From Nitrospina sp. LS_NOB (GTDB lineage Bacteria; Nitrospinota; Nitrospinia; Nitrospinales; VA-1): 64,000 nucleotides of DNA. Every line of letters starts with the position of its first letter. Positions within the stretch are counted from its first letter, which is position 1. The translations under genes were made by a program, and so were the position numbers. Positions 40,062 to 49,774 of the stretch are shown piece by piece. The DNA lies in the NCBI GenBank assembly GCA_001542995.1, contig LFLA01000003.1, positions 204,195 through 268,194 on the forward strand. Reading direction: 5' to 3'. A model generated the notes under the pieces. It had not been told where the DNA came from. It searched no databases and saw only the letters and a list, made by a program, of their open reading frames with translations.

Positions 40062-40880
40062 TTATTTCTTCTGGCAAGCAACACAGAAAAAAGTGGAGCG
40101 GCCTGAATGAATCAGGCGGGATATGGGGGTTTTGCATTTTGCACAAGGTTTGCCCTCTTTGCCGTAAACAGACAGTTTAACCGCATAATATCCTGCCGAA
40201 CCGTTGGGGTCGAAGAAATCGCGTAAGGTGGTTCCTCCTGCAGAAATGCTGTCTTTCAGAGTGGAACGTATGCAGGAGATGAGCCGGTCCCATTCTGTGA
40301 GGGTGATTCTCCCGGCTTTCCGTTTAGGGTTAATGCCCGCCAGATATAAGGATTCGCAGGCGTAAATGTTGCCGATTCCGGCGATGCGCCGCGCATCCAT
40401 GATGAAGGTTTTGATGGGTGACCGGCATTTTTTGGCGCGGTTTTTTAAGGCCGTGGCGTTGCTTTCTGGTGCGAAGGGATCCGGTCCCATTTTGTCCAGT
40501 AAAGGGTGTTTTCCGTTTTCTGGAACCCAGAGTATGCAGCCAAAGCGCCTCGGGTCGATAAAGTGTAGAAAGATTTCGGGTCCGAACTGGAAAATAGCGT
40601 GCGTGTGTTTTTCCCGTGGGTTCATCGAGGTCTGCAGGGCAACACGCCCGCTCATACCCAGGTGCCAGAGCATCGCCCCCTTGGGAACTTTCAGGAGCAG
40701 GTATTTTCCGTTGCGTTGGATTTGGGAAACTATCTGGTTCTCGAACTGCTTACGCAAAGTGGTCTGGGGAATGGGAAAGCGGATGTCTTTGCGGTAGAAC
40801 TTGAGGGCGGTGCAGGTTTTGTTGACGATAAGAGGAAGAAGTGCCCGTCTCAGGGTTTCGACTTCAGGAAGTTCGGGCAT
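40062..40880 (-). CDS. mutM: Formamidopyrimidine-DNA glycosylase (Fpg/MutM)
   Basis: 272 residues starting MPELPEVETLRRALL; this ATG (40880) is chosen over an upstream in-frame ATG at 40925 because the mature enzyme needs Pro at position 2 as nucleophile. The rest is typical: HLGMSGRV, DPRRFG, GIGNIYACESL and a C-terminal zinc finger CAKCKTPISR...CVACQKK with the R-x-T-F-x-C pattern. It removes oxidised purines such as 8-oxoguanine. It sits downstream of grpE, where dnaK is often found, and may be in the hrcA-grpE transcript. Confidence 0.96.
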   Translation of the reverse strand: MPELPEVETLRRALLPLIVNKTCTALKFYRKDIRFPIPQTTLRKQFENQIVSQIQRNGKYLLLKVPKGAMLWHLGMSGRVALQTSMNPREKHTHAIFQFGPEIFLHFIDPRRFGCILWVPENGKHPLLDKMGPDPFAPESNATALKNRAKKCRSPIKTFIMDARRIAGIGNIYACESLYLAGINPKRKAGRITLTEWDRLISCIRSTLKDSISAGGTTLRDFFDPNGSAGYYAVKLSVYGKEGKPCAKCKTPISRLIHSGRSTFFCVACQKK

Positions 40881-40930
40881 GGATGCAATTGAGAATGAAG
40901 GTCCTGCAAAAATAGCGCAGGGCAAACATA

Positions 40931-41545
40931 TTATTCCTCACCCTCAACATTTTCTTCTTTTGGAGTTGGCGTTTCTTTAGCGGATTTTTTGGCGGTCACT
41001 ACTTTTGCAGAACGAAGAATCCGTCCATTCAAAGTATAGCCTTTGGAATATTCCTGCATGACGGTGTTTTCGTCATGCTCTGCAGATTCCATCTGGGTCA
41101 TGACCTCATGCAGGCCTGGGTCAAAAGGTTTTCCCATGGCTTCAATCGGTTCCACCTTCTGGTTCTTGAGAAACGTGGTGAACTGTTTCTGAATCATTTC
41201 CACGCCGCCCTTTAAAGTTTGCAGGGAGGCATTGGGAGCGTTCAAGGCTCTCTCCAGGTTGTCGTCAATTTGCACCAACTCTTTCAGGAGTCGCTCGTTG
41301 GCAAACTGAACAGCATCCGCCTTTTCCTTGACCAACCTTTTGCGGAAATTTTCAAGATCGGCTTTTTCTCTCAGGAAATTATTTTTTTGTTCGGCAAGTT
41401 CCAGATCTTTTTTCTTTAATTGCTCCTGCAACTCTTCGATGGGGTCTTTGGCCTCTTCGGTAGGAGCATCTTCCTCGGGATCGAGAACTTCCGGGTCCAG
41501 AACTTCCGGATTTTCTTCTTGTGTTAATTTTTCTTTAGATGTCAC
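40931..41545 (-). CDS. grpE: Nucleotide exchange factor GrpE
   Basis: 204 residues. An acidic, low-complexity N-terminus (EENPEVLDPEVLDPEEDAP, with a short tandem repeat PEVLD) is followed by a long helix (EELQEQLKKKDLELAEQKNN...RLVKEKADAVQFANERLL) and the C-terminal beta domain (VEPIEAMGKPFDPGLHEVM; YSKGYTLNGRILRSAKV). It releases ADP from DnaK. The gene is 4 nt after hrcA; dnaK and dnaJ are not adjacent. Confidence 0.95.
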   Translation of the reverse strand: MTSKEKLTQEENPEVLDPEVLDPEEDAPTEEAKDPIEELQEQLKKKDLELAEQKNNFLREKADLENFRKRLVKEKADAVQFANERLLKELVQIDDNLERALNAPNASLQTLKGGVEMIQKQFTTFLKNQKVEPIEAMGKPFDPGLHEVMTQMESAEHDENTVMQEYSKGYTLNGRILRSAKVVTAKKSAKETPTPKEENVEGEE

Positions 41546-41549
41546 CTTT

Positions 41550-42611
41550 TTAAACTCCCTGATTTTCAGAAATTAACTTGGAAACCATTTTTGCAGTGTG
41601 GTTCACAATAGAAATTATACGTTTATAGTCCATCCTTTTGGAACCGAAAACAGCCAGTGTGCCAACATTATCTTGCCCCAACTGATAATTTTGCGCGATT
41701 AAACTGCAGTCCCCCATTTCTTCCTGCAGGTTTTCCTCGCCGATCAATATGGTCATTCCATCATGGTGCAGGCAAAGGTCGAGCAGGTTGATCAGTTTGG
41801 TTTTCTCTTCGAGCGTCACCAGAAGAGCTTTGATTTTGCTGATATCTTCGGTGAACTCAGGCTGGTCGAGAAAATTCAGGGCGCCTTCTACAATCAGTTC
41901 GCTACTTTCCTTTTCTTCCGCAAACAGGGCGGAGGAAAGGGCGTGGGCTTTCCGGGCAAGGTTATTATAGTGTTCCTTTTCAAGTTTCAACCGTTTCAGC
42001 AATTCCCGCCGGATCCACTGGATCGGTTTTCCACTGAACTCACTATTCAGGTAATTAGAAATAGAGGTCAGTTGATCCTGGGTCATATCAGGGTCAATGG
42101 GCAGTACTTTGTTTTGCAGGATGCCTTGTTCGGAGAAGAAGACGGCCAACGCCGCTTGAGAGCCCACTTTGGTAAATTCAATATGTTTGAAACAAGCGTT
42201 GGAGAAACCGGGCAGCATGACCAGCCCTGTTTGCTGGGAAACCGTGGAAAGGTTTGCGCAGGCTTTCTCAAGCAGTTCCTGAAGATTTTGTTTGCCGAGC
42301 GGGTATTCGAGCTCATGGGTGTCCGACAGCACTTCGGCCTTCATTAAAAAACTTTGCGGGCGCAGGAGGTGGTTCACATAAAACCGGTAGCCCTTATCCG
42401 TGGGAATGCGACCCGCTGACGTATGCGGTTGGCTCAGAAAACCCTTTTCCTCTAAGTCGGCCATCACGTTTCGGAGCGTGGCGGGACTGAGGTGTTCAGG
42501 GTGAATCTTGGCCACGGTGCGGGAACCCACCGGCTCTGCGGACTCGATATATTTATCGATGACTGCTAAAAGAACAACTTTGCTTCGTTCATCTAATAAA
42601 GATAAGTTCAT
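41550..42611 (-). CDS. hrcA: Heat-shock repressor HrcA
   Basis: 353 residues. The winged-helix N-terminus (LDERSKVVLLAVIDKYIESA, EPVGSRTVAKIHPEHLSPAT, NVMADLEEKGFLSQPHTSAG, then RIPTDKGYRFYVN) is characteristic. A GAF-like domain follows. HrcA normally represses groESL and dnaK operons by binding a CIRCE inverted repeat. I see no TTAGCACTC/GAGTGCTAA pair in the 270 bp upstream. hrcA-grpE is a common pair; here it is followed by mutM. Confidence 0.95.
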   Translation of the reverse strand: MNLSLLDERSKVVLLAVIDKYIESAEPVGSRTVAKIHPEHLSPATLRNVMADLEEKGFLSQPHTSAGRIPTDKGYRFYVNHLLRPQSFLMKAEVLSDTHELEYPLGKQNLQELLEKACANLSTVSQQTGLVMLPGFSNACFKHIEFTKVGSQAALAVFFSEQGILQNKVLPIDPDMTQDQLTSISNYLNSEFSGKPIQWIRRELLKRLKLEKEHYNNLARKAHALSSALFAEEKESSELIVEGALNFLDQPEFTEDISKIKALLVTLEEKTKLINLLDLCLHHDGMTILIGEENLQEEMGDCSLIAQNYQLGQDNVGTLAVFGSKRMDYKRIISIVNHTAKMVSKLISENQGV

Positions 42612-42689
42612 GGCATCAGGCGACGTTGAAAGGTTTTTGGAATCCTACCCACCCCAATTAAACTATCAATCAGCAAAAATTTTGTCAAT

Positions 42690-42873
42690 ACCGGGCCACG
42701 CCCGGTGGTGGTGAGCAATAGCTTGTGCGGCCTAGAAAACTCTTTTCCAACTGGGTATAGTCACCCCTCCTACCTCTTCGGGGTATGAAGTTTAAGGAAA
42801 AAGACTCATCATAGCTACGGAAGAACATCACGGCCACTGTGCCCAGCGTCACGCTGGCCGCGCCTAGTGGTGG
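42690..42873 (-). repeat. Repeat-filled spacer between hrcA and argB
   Basis: The whole gap is modules. ACCGGGCCACGCCCGGTGG (42690-42708) is the reverse complement of 3322-3340, followed by TGAGCAATAG. Hairpin-module copy 6 lies at 42771-42809 on the reverse strand (TACCTCTTCGGGGTATGAAG, TTTAAGGAAAAAG). CCCAGCGTCACGCTGGCC (42841-42858) and GCGCCTAGTGG (42859-42869) are the palindrome and the gene-end module, just after the argB stop. Confidence 0.75.
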
Positions 42874-43779
42874 CTACGCCGGTTTCAGGTCTTTGGCTTT
42901 TTCCACAATCTGAGTTCCAATACCTTCCTCAGTAAAAATTTCCAGCAACAGGGCGTGCCGAATACGACCGTCGATGATGTGGGTTTTGTGCACTCCGGAC
43001 TTGAGAGCTTCCAGGCAACAATTGACTTTTGGCAACATTCCATCGCGAATGACCTTGCTTCGGATCATATCGGAAGCCAGTTTTCGGGTAAGGCCGGATT
43101 GCAGTTTCCCGGCTTTATTTTTTACTCCTTCGGTATTGGTCATCAAAACCAGTTTTTTGGCTTTCAGAGCTGAGGCGATCTGGGCGGCGACAAAGTCGGC
43201 GTTGATATTGAGTGTTTCCCCATTTTCCCCTTTGCCGATCGGTGCGATAACGGGGATGAATTCATTCTGATCCAGGGTTTCCAGAATCCGCGGGTTCACT
43301 TTAGTGATCTCGCCGACCAGTCCCAGGTCAATAATTTCCGGGCGATCCGTCTCCGGCGAATGCTTCACCCTTTTATGTCGTTTTGCCAGAATCAGGTCGC
43401 CGTCTTTGCCAGTGATCCCTACCGCACTGCCCCCCTGATGGTTGATCAGGGCAACAATTTCCTTATTCACTTTCCCTCCAAGTACCATTTCTACCACGTC
43501 AATGGTTTCCTTGTTGGTGACCCGTTGCCCTTCGAAAAATTGCGATTTAATTCCCAGTGCCTTGAGGGTTTTGTCGATCTGCGGACCGCCCCCGTGAACC
43601 ACGACCGGGTTGATGCCGATGTATTTCATCATGACGATATCGAGGGCAAAGTTTTTCTTGAGATCGTCCGAAACCATGGCATTGCCGCCGTATTTGATGA
43701 CGATGGTTTTACCGTAGAAGCTCTTGATGTAAGGCAGAGCTTCTAAAAGGATTTCTGCTTTATGGATGAGTTTTTTCAT
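42874..43779 (-). CDS. argB: Acetylglutamate kinase
   Basis: 301 residues. Nucleotide and substrate loops are clear: IVIKYGGNAMVSDDLKK, NPVVVHGGGPQIDKTL, GKVNKEIVALINHQGGSAVG and a C-terminal regulatory-type segment (GMLPKVNCCLEALKSGVHKT, IIDGRIRHALLLEIFTEEGI). It phosphorylates N-acetylglutamate in arginine synthesis. The N-terminal helix fits the hexameric, arginine-inhibited type. It is last in the apparent xerC-hslV-hslU-argB unit, 27 nt after hslU. The stop TAG is followed by CCACCACTAGGCGC, a gene-end module. Confidence 0.96.
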   Translation of the reverse strand: MKKLIHKAEILLEALPYIKSFYGKTIVIKYGGNAMVSDDLKKNFALDIVMMKYIGINPVVVHGGGPQIDKTLKALGIKSQFFEGQRVTNKETIDVVEMVLGGKVNKEIVALINHQGGSAVGITGKDGDLILAKRHKRVKHSPETDRPEIIDLGLVGEITKVNPRILETLDQNEFIPVIAPIGKGENGETLNINADFVAAQIASALKAKKLVLMTNTEGVKNKAGKLQSGLTRKLASDMIRSKVIRDGMLPKVNCCLEALKSGVHKTHIIDGRIRHALLLEIFTEEGIGTQIVEKAKDLKPA

Positions 43780-43806
43780 GGATAGTTTGACTGCGGAGAT
43801 TCTCCG

Positions 43807-45219
43807 CTAAAGGATGTAGCGGCTCAGGTCTTCGTCTTGAATAATATCTTTCAGTTTTTCCTGGATATATTTCGCATCAATCGTTATATTTTTTTCTTCC
43901 ATATCTGGTGCATTGAAAGAGATTTCTTCGAGAAACTTTTCCATGATGGTTTGCAGTCGCCGGGCACCGATGTTTTCCATACGCTGGTTAACCAGGGCGG
44001 ACATTTCAGCAATCTGGTCGATGGCATCTTCCAGAAAACTCAGGTTGACCTGTTCCGTTTTCAGCAAGGCGGTGTATTGCTTGACCAAAGCATTGTCGGG
44101 CTCTGTGAGAATGCGGACAAAATCATCTTTAGTCAGGGAATCCAGTTCAACACGGATGGGAAAACGGCCCTGAAATTCCGGGATCAGGTCCGAGGGCTTG
44201 GCGGAGTGAAACGCTCCCGCCGCAATGAAAAGGATGTGGTCGGTTTTCACGATGCCATACTTGGTGTTCACCGACGAACCTTCAACGATAGGCAGAAGGT
44301 CACGTTGTACTCCTTCGCGGGAGACATCGGGCCCACTGGTTCCACCAGACTGGCGGCCGATGATTTTGTCTACTTCATCGATGAAAATGATTCCATTTTG
44401 CTCGACACGCTTTAAGGTTTCCTGAATCACTATGTCATGGTCCAGCAATTTTTCCGCTTCTTCCTGACAAAGAACCTTAAACGCATCTGGAACCTTCAAT
44501 TTTTTGTTTTTGGTTTTCTGCGGCATGAGGGAGCCGAGCATGTCCTTAATGTTATTGCCCATCTCCTCCATTCCGGCTCCAGAGTTCAGGTCAATGATTG
44601 AAGGCGTTTTATCCCGCACCTGGATTTCCACTTCACGATCATCGAGCTTGCCTTCCTTTAGCATCTGGGCAAACTTTTCACGAGTCTGCTCGTAATGCAG
44701 TTTGCCGTTTGTGTCGAGATTGAAGCCGGGTTTCCCCTGCAGTCCTGCAGGCGGAGGAAGGAGCAAGTCGAGAAGTTTTTCTATGGCTAGTTCACGGGCC
44801 TGTTCCCGAAAGGTGGTTTCCATTTCTTCTTTAACCATATTTTTTGACAATTCCACCAGATCCCGGACCATGGACTCGACATCGCGCCCGACATAACCCA
44901 CTTCGGTGTATTTGGAAGCCTCGACTTTGATGAAAGGAGACTTGGAAAGCTTTGCCAGCCGCCGGGCGATTTCTGTCTTACCCACTCCCGTCGGGCCGAT
45001 CATGAGAATATTTTTGGGGCCTACCTCATCGCGAAGAGAGTCGGGAAGCTGTAGCCGACGCCAGCGATTGCGCAGGGCAATACCCACCGCCCGCTTGGCG
45101 TTGGTTTGTCCGACGATAAACTTGTCCAGTTCCGCAACAATTTGTTTTGGAGTCAATGACGCCATAAACGTATCGCTAGTTTTCTGGGTTGTGGGTTCGG
45201 TTAATGCTGCATCATTCAT
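43807..45219 (-). CDS. hslU: HslUV protease ATPase subunit HslU
   Basis: 470 residues. Walker A is [16 protein letters not shown] (near residue 75), the Walker B/DEAD-like box is [14 protein letters not shown], the pore loop is Tyr/Val in [14 protein letters not shown], and the I domain lies between. The C-terminus ends LSRYIL, the tail that inserts into HslV. It unfolds substrates for the HslV peptidase. It overlaps nothing but is 3 nt after hslV. Confidence 0.97.
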   Translation of the reverse strand: MNDAALTEPTTQKTSDTFMASLTPKQIVAELDKFIVGQTNAKRAVGIALRNRWRRLQLPDSLRDEVGPKNILMIGPTGVGKTEIARRLAKLSKSPFIKVEASKYTEVGYVGRDVESMVRDLVELSKNMVKEEMETTFREQARELAIEKLLDLLLPPPAGLQGKPGFNLDTNGKLHYEQTREKFAQMLKEGKLDDREVEIQVRDKTPSIIDLNSGAGMEEMGNNIKDMLGSLMPQKTKNKKLKVPDAFKVLCQEEAEKLLDHDIVIQETLKRVEQNGIIFIDEVDKIIGRQSGGTSGPDVSREGVQRDLLPIVEGSSVNTKYGIVKTDHILFIAAGAFHSAKPSDLIPEFQGRFPIRVELDSLTKDDFVRILTEPDNALVKQYTALLKTEQVNLSFLEDAIDQIAEMSALVNQRMENIGARRLQTIMEKFLEEISFNAPDMEEKNITIDAKYIQEKLKDIIQDEDLSRYIL

Positions 45220-45222
45220 GGA

Positions 45223-45750
45223 CTACAATTCCTCAATCGTTACATTAGAGTTGGTATAAATACAGATCGTCTCGGTGATCTTCATCGCTTCTTCGACGAT
45301 TTGCCTTGCCGAAAGATTGCTGTGCTGCACCAGTGCTTTGGCGGCGGCGGATGCGAACATGCCTCCTGAACCGATCGCCAAAACTCCGTCATCGGGTTCG
45401 ATCACGTCCCCCGTTCCAGAAAGCAGGAGCGAGTGTTCCTTATCGACCACAATCAGCATGGCCTCAAGCCGTCTCAGCATTTTATCAGTGCGCCAGTCTT
45501 TAGCTAGTTCCACTGCCGAGCGGGGCAGATTGCCTTGGAATTTTTCAAGTTTTTCCTCAAACCGGGCAAACAGTGCAAACGCGTCTGCGGTGGACCCTGC
45601 AAAACCGCCAACCACATTATCGTGGTACATACGCCGGACCTTGCTGGCGGAATGTTTCATGATAGTGTTGCCCAGAGTGACCTGCCCGTCACCGCCGATG
45701 ACGATCTGGCCCTTGTGGCGAACAGCGAGTATTGTGGTTGCGTGCATCAT
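45223..45750 (-). CDS. hslV: HslUV protease peptidase subunit HslV
   Basis: 175 residues. The N-terminal threonine nucleophile lies in [13 protein letters not shown]; maturation must remove the short leader. Other conserved parts are [50 protein letters not shown], and [14 protein letters not shown]. It forms a dodecameric peptidase with HslU. The start may be the first or second ATG (MMHATT). Its order xerC-hslV-hslU is the common codV-type arrangement. Confidence 0.97.
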   Translation of the reverse strand: MMHATTILAVRHKGQIVIGGDGQVTLGNTIMKHSASKVRRMYHDNVVGGFAGSTADAFALFARFEEKLEKFQGNLPRSAVELAKDWRTDKMLRRLEAMLIVVDKEHSLLLSGTGDVIEPDDGVLAIGSGGMFASAAAKALVQHSNLSARQIVEEAMKITETICIYTNSNVTIEEL

Positions 45751-45794
45751 ATCGAAGTATTGTACTGGTATCAGACAAAAAATGGAGGTTAATA

Positions 45795-46724
45795 TTATTC
45801 CAATGCGGGTTTTTCTTTAGCGCGGGGATGTGCCTTGTCATAGGTTTCGGACAAACGATCGAGCGTCAAATGCGTGTATTTCTGGGTGGTGGACAGGCTG
45901 GAGTGACCCAACAATTCCTGAATGGACCGCAAATCCGCCCCGCCCTCCAATAGATGGGTGGCAAAAGAATGCCGGATCGAATGCGGAGAAACTCCACCGG
46001 CGAAGTTCCCCTGCTTGATGTACTTTTCCACCACTTTGCGCACTCCTCTAACAGTGATAGAGGCTCCGCGATAATTCAAAAACAGTTGCTCCGTGCCGGG
46101 GACAAGTGTGCGAACTTTATCCATTCGGGCGTTGAGATAGCTTTTCAGCACCTCGACACAAGGGCGTCCCATTGGCAGGAGACGTTCCTTGCCGCCTTTT
46201 CCCAGCACTTTGACCATGCGGGAGCCCAGGTTGATGTCCTCAAGGGTCAGCCCAACCAGTTCGCTGATTCGCAGGCCGCAGCTGTAGAACAGTTCCAGCA
46301 GAGCCCGGTCACGGACCGGCAGGAACCCTTTGCCCTCGGGCAATTGCAAAAGGCGGAACATTTCATCAACGGAAAAATAGGACGGCAGTTTGTTCTGCAT
46401 CCGGGGAGCGGGCACGGTTTTGGCGACATTGGTCTTCAAATAGCCTTCGCGACACAGGAACCGGAAAAATGAGCTCAATGTGGAAAGCTTGCGCCGCATA
46501 GTGGTGCCTGAATAATTTTTCTCATAGAGATGACCCATGAATGAGCGAATCGCCAACCGGTCTATTTTTTCAATTTGAATGGAACGGGACTCAACGGCAT
46601 GGCCGGAGTGGGTCAAAAATTCCTGAAACTGGGCGATATCATGGAGATAACCGTCCAGCGTGTTGGGAGATGCATTTTTCTCCACCAGTAGGTAATTTTT
46701 GAATTCTGTTATGGCTTTTTCCAC
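45795..46724 (-). CDS. xerC: Site-specific tyrosine recombinase XerC
   Basis: 309 residues. A SAM-like N-terminal domain ([20 protein letters not shown]) is followed by the catalytic domain: Arg in [10 protein letters not shown], Lys in [41 protein letters not shown] with the Tyr nucleophile. It resolves chromosome dimers at dif with XerD. Its position upstream of hslVU is typical of a housekeeping Xer rather than a phage integrase. Confidence 0.93.
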   Translation of the reverse strand: MEKAITEFKNYLLVEKNASPNTLDGYLHDIAQFQEFLTHSGHAVESRSIQIEKIDRLAIRSFMGHLYEKNYSGTTMRRKLSTLSSFFRFLCREGYLKTNVAKTVPAPRMQNKLPSYFSVDEMFRLLQLPEGKGFLPVRDRALLELFYSCGLRISELVGLTLEDINLGSRMVKVLGKGGKERLLPMGRPCVEVLKSYLNARMDKVRTLVPGTEQLFLNYRGASITVRGVRKVVEKYIKQGNFAGGVSPHSIRHSFATHLLEGGADLRSIQELLGHSSLSTTQKYTHLTLDRLSETYDKAHPRAKEKPALE

Positions 46725-46898
46725 CTAATAACCCTTTATTTATCAATAGTATCAAAATACCCGACCGCATGGGGGAAGTCAAGTTGCGCCAGGTGATGTT
46801 TACCATTTGAAACTGTAAGGAATTGAGTTCATAATCCTTATAAACACATTTTGTTAACCGCTGGCCCATAAACGGGTCGCTAAAAATAGATGGTCATT

Positions 46899-47465
46899 AT
46901 GTCTGATTTAACGAATCCGGAATTTGAAAGAGAAAGACAACAAGCCGGCGAGGGATTCCGAAAGGTGTCCGAAATCCGCCAGAAACTGGACATCCTTGCA
47001 GAACATGTGGAGTCCAGGAAAGAGGCACTGGAAGAAGAAATTCAGGAGTACCTGCACGAGTCGCTGGCCAATGCGCGGGACTCGATGGAACGCATCGAGG
47101 AAAACATTGCGCCGAAAGTGGAAAAAGCCATCCGAACAAAGATGGAAGAAATCGACCGCAAGATGGCGCGCTTGAATAAAGAGGGACTTGAGGCGGTGCG
47201 GCAGGAACTGGTGAAGGCCACCCCGGAGATCACCGAAAAAATATTGCAAGATCTCGACAAGCTGGTGGCGGAAAACACCCGTTTTGCGAAAATGGAAATT
47301 TTAAATGAGATTAGAGAAGAACTTAATAAATCTATTCAGTCAAAAATAGAGCCCATCAACAAAAAACTGGAAAAGGATTTGCCAGCGTCAAAAACTCTGG
47401 CAACTTCCGCGCTGGCCCTGGCGGGTGCGGCTTTATTGGGTGTGATCTGGTTGACGGTCAGGTGA
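46899..47465 (+). CDS. Coiled-coil protein with C-terminal tail anchor
   Basis: 188 residues from the ATG at 46899 (an ATG three codons earlier is possible). Almost the whole length is a charged coiled coil (for example MERIEENIAPKVEKAIRTKM), and it ends with one transmembrane helix, SALALAGAALLGVIWLTVR. This makes it a predicted tail-anchored inner-membrane protein of unknown function. It faces the opposite small gene; the two ends overlap by 8 bp. Confidence 0.7.
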   Translation: MSDLTNPEFERERQQAGEGFRKVSEIRQKLDILAEHVESRKEALEEEIQEYLHESLANARDSMERIEENIAPKVEKAIRTKMEEIDRKMARLNKEGLEAVRQELVKATPEITEKILQDLDKLVAENTRFAKMEILNEIREELNKSIQSKIEPINKKLEKDLPASKTLATSALALAGAALLGVIWLTVR

Positions 47466-47625
47466 CCAGCCAGAACAGGAAAAAGAAAAGAACGCTGGAA
47501 AGAATCACCTGCCAGACGAAATTGAACCCTGGTCCGGTAAAAAGGATCAACACAGAACAGACGCAGAGAATGACGAATGCCAGGATAAGCCGGGTGCGTT
47601 GTTTTAGGATCGGTTCCGGTTCCAT
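47458..47625 (-). CDS. Small membrane protein (55 residues)
   Basis: A short frame, MEPEPILKQRTRLILAFVIL, CVCSVLILFTGPGFNFVWQ, VILSSVLFFLFWLVT, with two hydrophobic helices separated by a G-P-G turn. It starts 6 nt after the stop of the upstream hypothetical gene and ends 8 bp inside the end of the convergent coiled-coil gene. Its ribosome site is weak, and translation may be coupled to the gene before. No family is known to me. Confidence 0.5.
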   Translation of the reverse strand: MEPEPILKQRTRLILAFVILCVCSVLILFTGPGFNFVWQVILSSVLFFFLFWLVT

Positions 47626-47631
47626 AAATTG

Positions 47632-48132
47632 TTAATCGCTTTTATCTTGCAGAAGCAGTTTTTTAATATCTTCAAGAGCCAGAATTTCTTCCGCCTCCAA
47701 TATCAGATCATCTGCCGAAAACTCGCTTTCCAATTCTGCAGGTTCCTTGGGATCAGAGTCAATGCCCAGCCCGGGTGAAGACTCAAGATAGCTTTTGATT
47801 TCGTCCTGGCTGAACGTGTTGAGGATGGTTTTGGAGAAATCGTCCAAGAGAGACTCCAGATGTTTGACCTGCTCCAAAGGTTTGCTGTAATGCTCCTGAA
47901 CCGTCAAGGCATAGCTCATCTTCAAGGCGCGTCCCCCTTGGTTCAGAGGATGATCTTCAGACGTATCATCGCTGGAATACAAAAATTGAAGTTTCCGCCT
48001 TGCTTTTCTGAGCAGGCTGAAATTTAATCCAAACTTTTCTCCAATCAGAAAAGAAAGGCCTGCATGCGTTCCCGCACGCTTGGCAATTTGTGATGCTTCT
48101 CTGCAATATTCCTGAACCTGTTCCAATTCCAT
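47632..48132 (-). CDS. Protein of unknown function
   Basis: 166 residues, acidic and helical, no signal or membrane segment. The first 80 residues (MELEQVQEYCREASQIAKRA; GLNFSLLRKARRKLQFLYSS) look like a helical bundle, and the rest is a Glu/Asp/Ser-rich region ending EDIKKLLLQDKSD. I do not recognise it. It is first in a probable two-gene unit with the small membrane protein. Confidence 0.55.
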   Translation of the reverse strand: MELEQVQEYCREASQIAKRAGTHAGLSFLIGEKFGLNFSLLRKARRKLQFLYSSDDTSEDHPLNQGGRALKMSYALTVQEHYSKPLEQVKHLESLLDDFSKTILNTFSQDEIKSYLESSPGLGIDSDPKEPAELESEFSADDLILEAEEILALEDIKKLLLQDKSD

Positions 48133-48255
48133 ATCCCGATTTTATGTGGTGATTGCCGAAGATGATTTTATAGTCATTAACTTTGACCATTATTCTTGTA
48201 ATGGCGGCAGAAGTAAACTCCTTAATGCGGGAATTTCCGGTTTTTGCTCAGAGTA

Positions 48256-48849
48256 TTATTTTGCAGTTTGCCGTCCATACATTTTGGCACACAGATAAGC
48301 CAGGAACCGGGTGGCGGAATGCAGGAAGGGTTCATTTCCTTTTACCGGCCGAACGTGGATAAAATGCATACCCGCATCAATGGCCCCGCCATCCGTTACA
48401 TAATTGTCCCCAATCATGCACACCTTGGCAGGATCCTCCAACTGCAGAAAATCGGTCATGGCGGTGTGGAATCCCTGCGGATCGGGTTTGGCGGGCACGT
48501 TGGTGACAACTTTGACCCCCATTTCCTGAAATGCTTGAAACCGGTCTTCCCATGCATTGGTATAAATGGCTATTTTAAATCCGTTATTTATCATGGCGCG
48601 CACATGGTCCAGGACCGACAGGCTGAATTCTCGGGCGTGATGAGGGGCAAGGGTGCCATCGGCATCGAGAAGAACCCCTTTCATACCTTGTTCCAGAAGC
48701 CGTTTGATGGGAACGTCCTCAAACCTTTTTACCTGCATGAAGGTGTCCAATCGGGAAGGACTGAAGGGTAGAGAAAGAAACCGGAAAACTTTGGCCCAGG
48801 TCAGGCGTTCGCGTGGCGGAGATTCCCCGCTCATAGGGGCATGAGACAT
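48256..48849 (-). CDS. HAD-superfamily phosphatase, YqeG-like
   Basis: 197 residues. HAD motif I is LLDADGTLAPHH (near residue 61), motif II is the Thr in AIYTNAW, the Lys is in KPDPQGF, and motif IV is MIGDNYVTDGGAID. The layout matches HAD-IIIA proteins such as YqeG and the phosphatidylglycerophosphatase GEP4. The substrate is uncertain. A second ATG five codons on is possible. Confidence 0.85.
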   Translation of the reverse strand: MSHAPMSGESPPRERLTWAKVFRFLSLPFSPSRLDTFMQVKRFEDVPIKRLLEQGMKGVLLDADGTLAPHHAREFSLSVLDHVRAMINNGFKIAIYTNAWEDRFQAFQEMGVKVVTNVPAKPDPQGFHTAMTDFLQLEDPAKVCMIGDNYVTDGGAIDAGMHFIHVRPVKGNEPFLHSATRFLAYLCAKMYGRQTAK

Positions 48850-48917
48850 TTAGGAAGAATACCACAGTTCAGCGCAAACCCGCTGGCCCGTTGGGATAAA
48901 GAAAAATAATGAGGTTG

Positions 48918-49774
48918 TTAAAGCACCGACTCCGAGGCAAGAAGACCGACCTGGGTCCAATCCACCAGTTCGCCCATTTCCTCCCGGGACATATTCAGAG
49001 CCTCTAAATAACTCTCATCGGCAGCCTTGTGTCCGGTTTCGAAAGGATGTCCCAGGTCATATTTATTAGCGATTCAGTTTGCGGTGCTGACCAGGCGGGT
49101 CAAGCCAGGGACTTGATCTTTTTCCAAGCCGAGTTCTCCATGTGCCTTCACGGCTTCCACAACTTTCTCAGAAACCGGCCACCACTCTTTCAGGTAAGCC
49201 GCGCCCAATTCTGAATGGCTTATGCCAAAGATATTTGTTTCCAGGGTTTCCAAAGGCTGGTCGGAGTTATGAAAATCGGTGGTTATGAGAAACTGATTGA
49301 ATTGTTCGGGAACAAGATAGTCATAAACCAGTAAACCAATGTCATGCACCAAGCCCGCCAAATAGCACGAGTCCAGTTCTTCTTTATCCGTTAAGACTTT
49401 GCTTCCCAGTTCACGGGAAAGGATGGCAACGGCTAGGCCATGCTTCCAAAACTTGGTTTACCCCATGGTTTGCGGCACTTTGATACAACCGGGTAGTTCC
49501 ACTGTATAACAGAGTTCCAGTACTGCCTCGACTCCCAGCCGGACAATGGCATCCTCAATATCTGCTGCCAAATCGCGCCCACCCCCGAACAATGCGCTGT
49601 TGGCCATGGTGATTATTCTGGAAGACAAAACAGGATCGGAGGCAATAAGCCGCTGAACATCATCGACATCACAATCGGGATCGTTCATCAGCTTCTGTAA
49701 AGCAATGAGTACGTCGGGAAGGGGGGGGCAGGTAGCTTACTCGTCTTAAGCTTTTCCAGAATAAGTTCTCTCAT
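48918..49774 (-). pseudogene. HDOD-domain protein, broken by one frameshift and two stops
   Basis: Reading down from 49774: MRELILEKLKTSKLPAPP, then a run of eight C (reverse strand) where one missing base breaks the frame; the next frame gives PDVLIALQKLMNDPDCDVDD, LIASDPVLSSRIITMANSA, VRLGVEAVLELCYTVELPG. An in-frame TAA (49458-49460) interrupts VPQTMG and TKFWKHGLAVAIL, and an in-frame TGA (49074-49076) interrupts LVSTAN and IANKYDLGHPFETG. The W-K-H-x-L-A and AGLVHDIG segments are the HDOD core. Such proteins act in regulation and motility signalling. Three lesions in one gene make genuine decay likely. Confidence 0.8.

Noticed and set aside
42612-42720. CIRCE operator for hrcA
   Set aside because: No TTAGCACTC/GAGTGCTAA inverted repeat is present.
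45795-46724. Phage or island integrase
   Set aside because: Position upstream of hslVU and full XerC motifs indicate the housekeeping recombinase.
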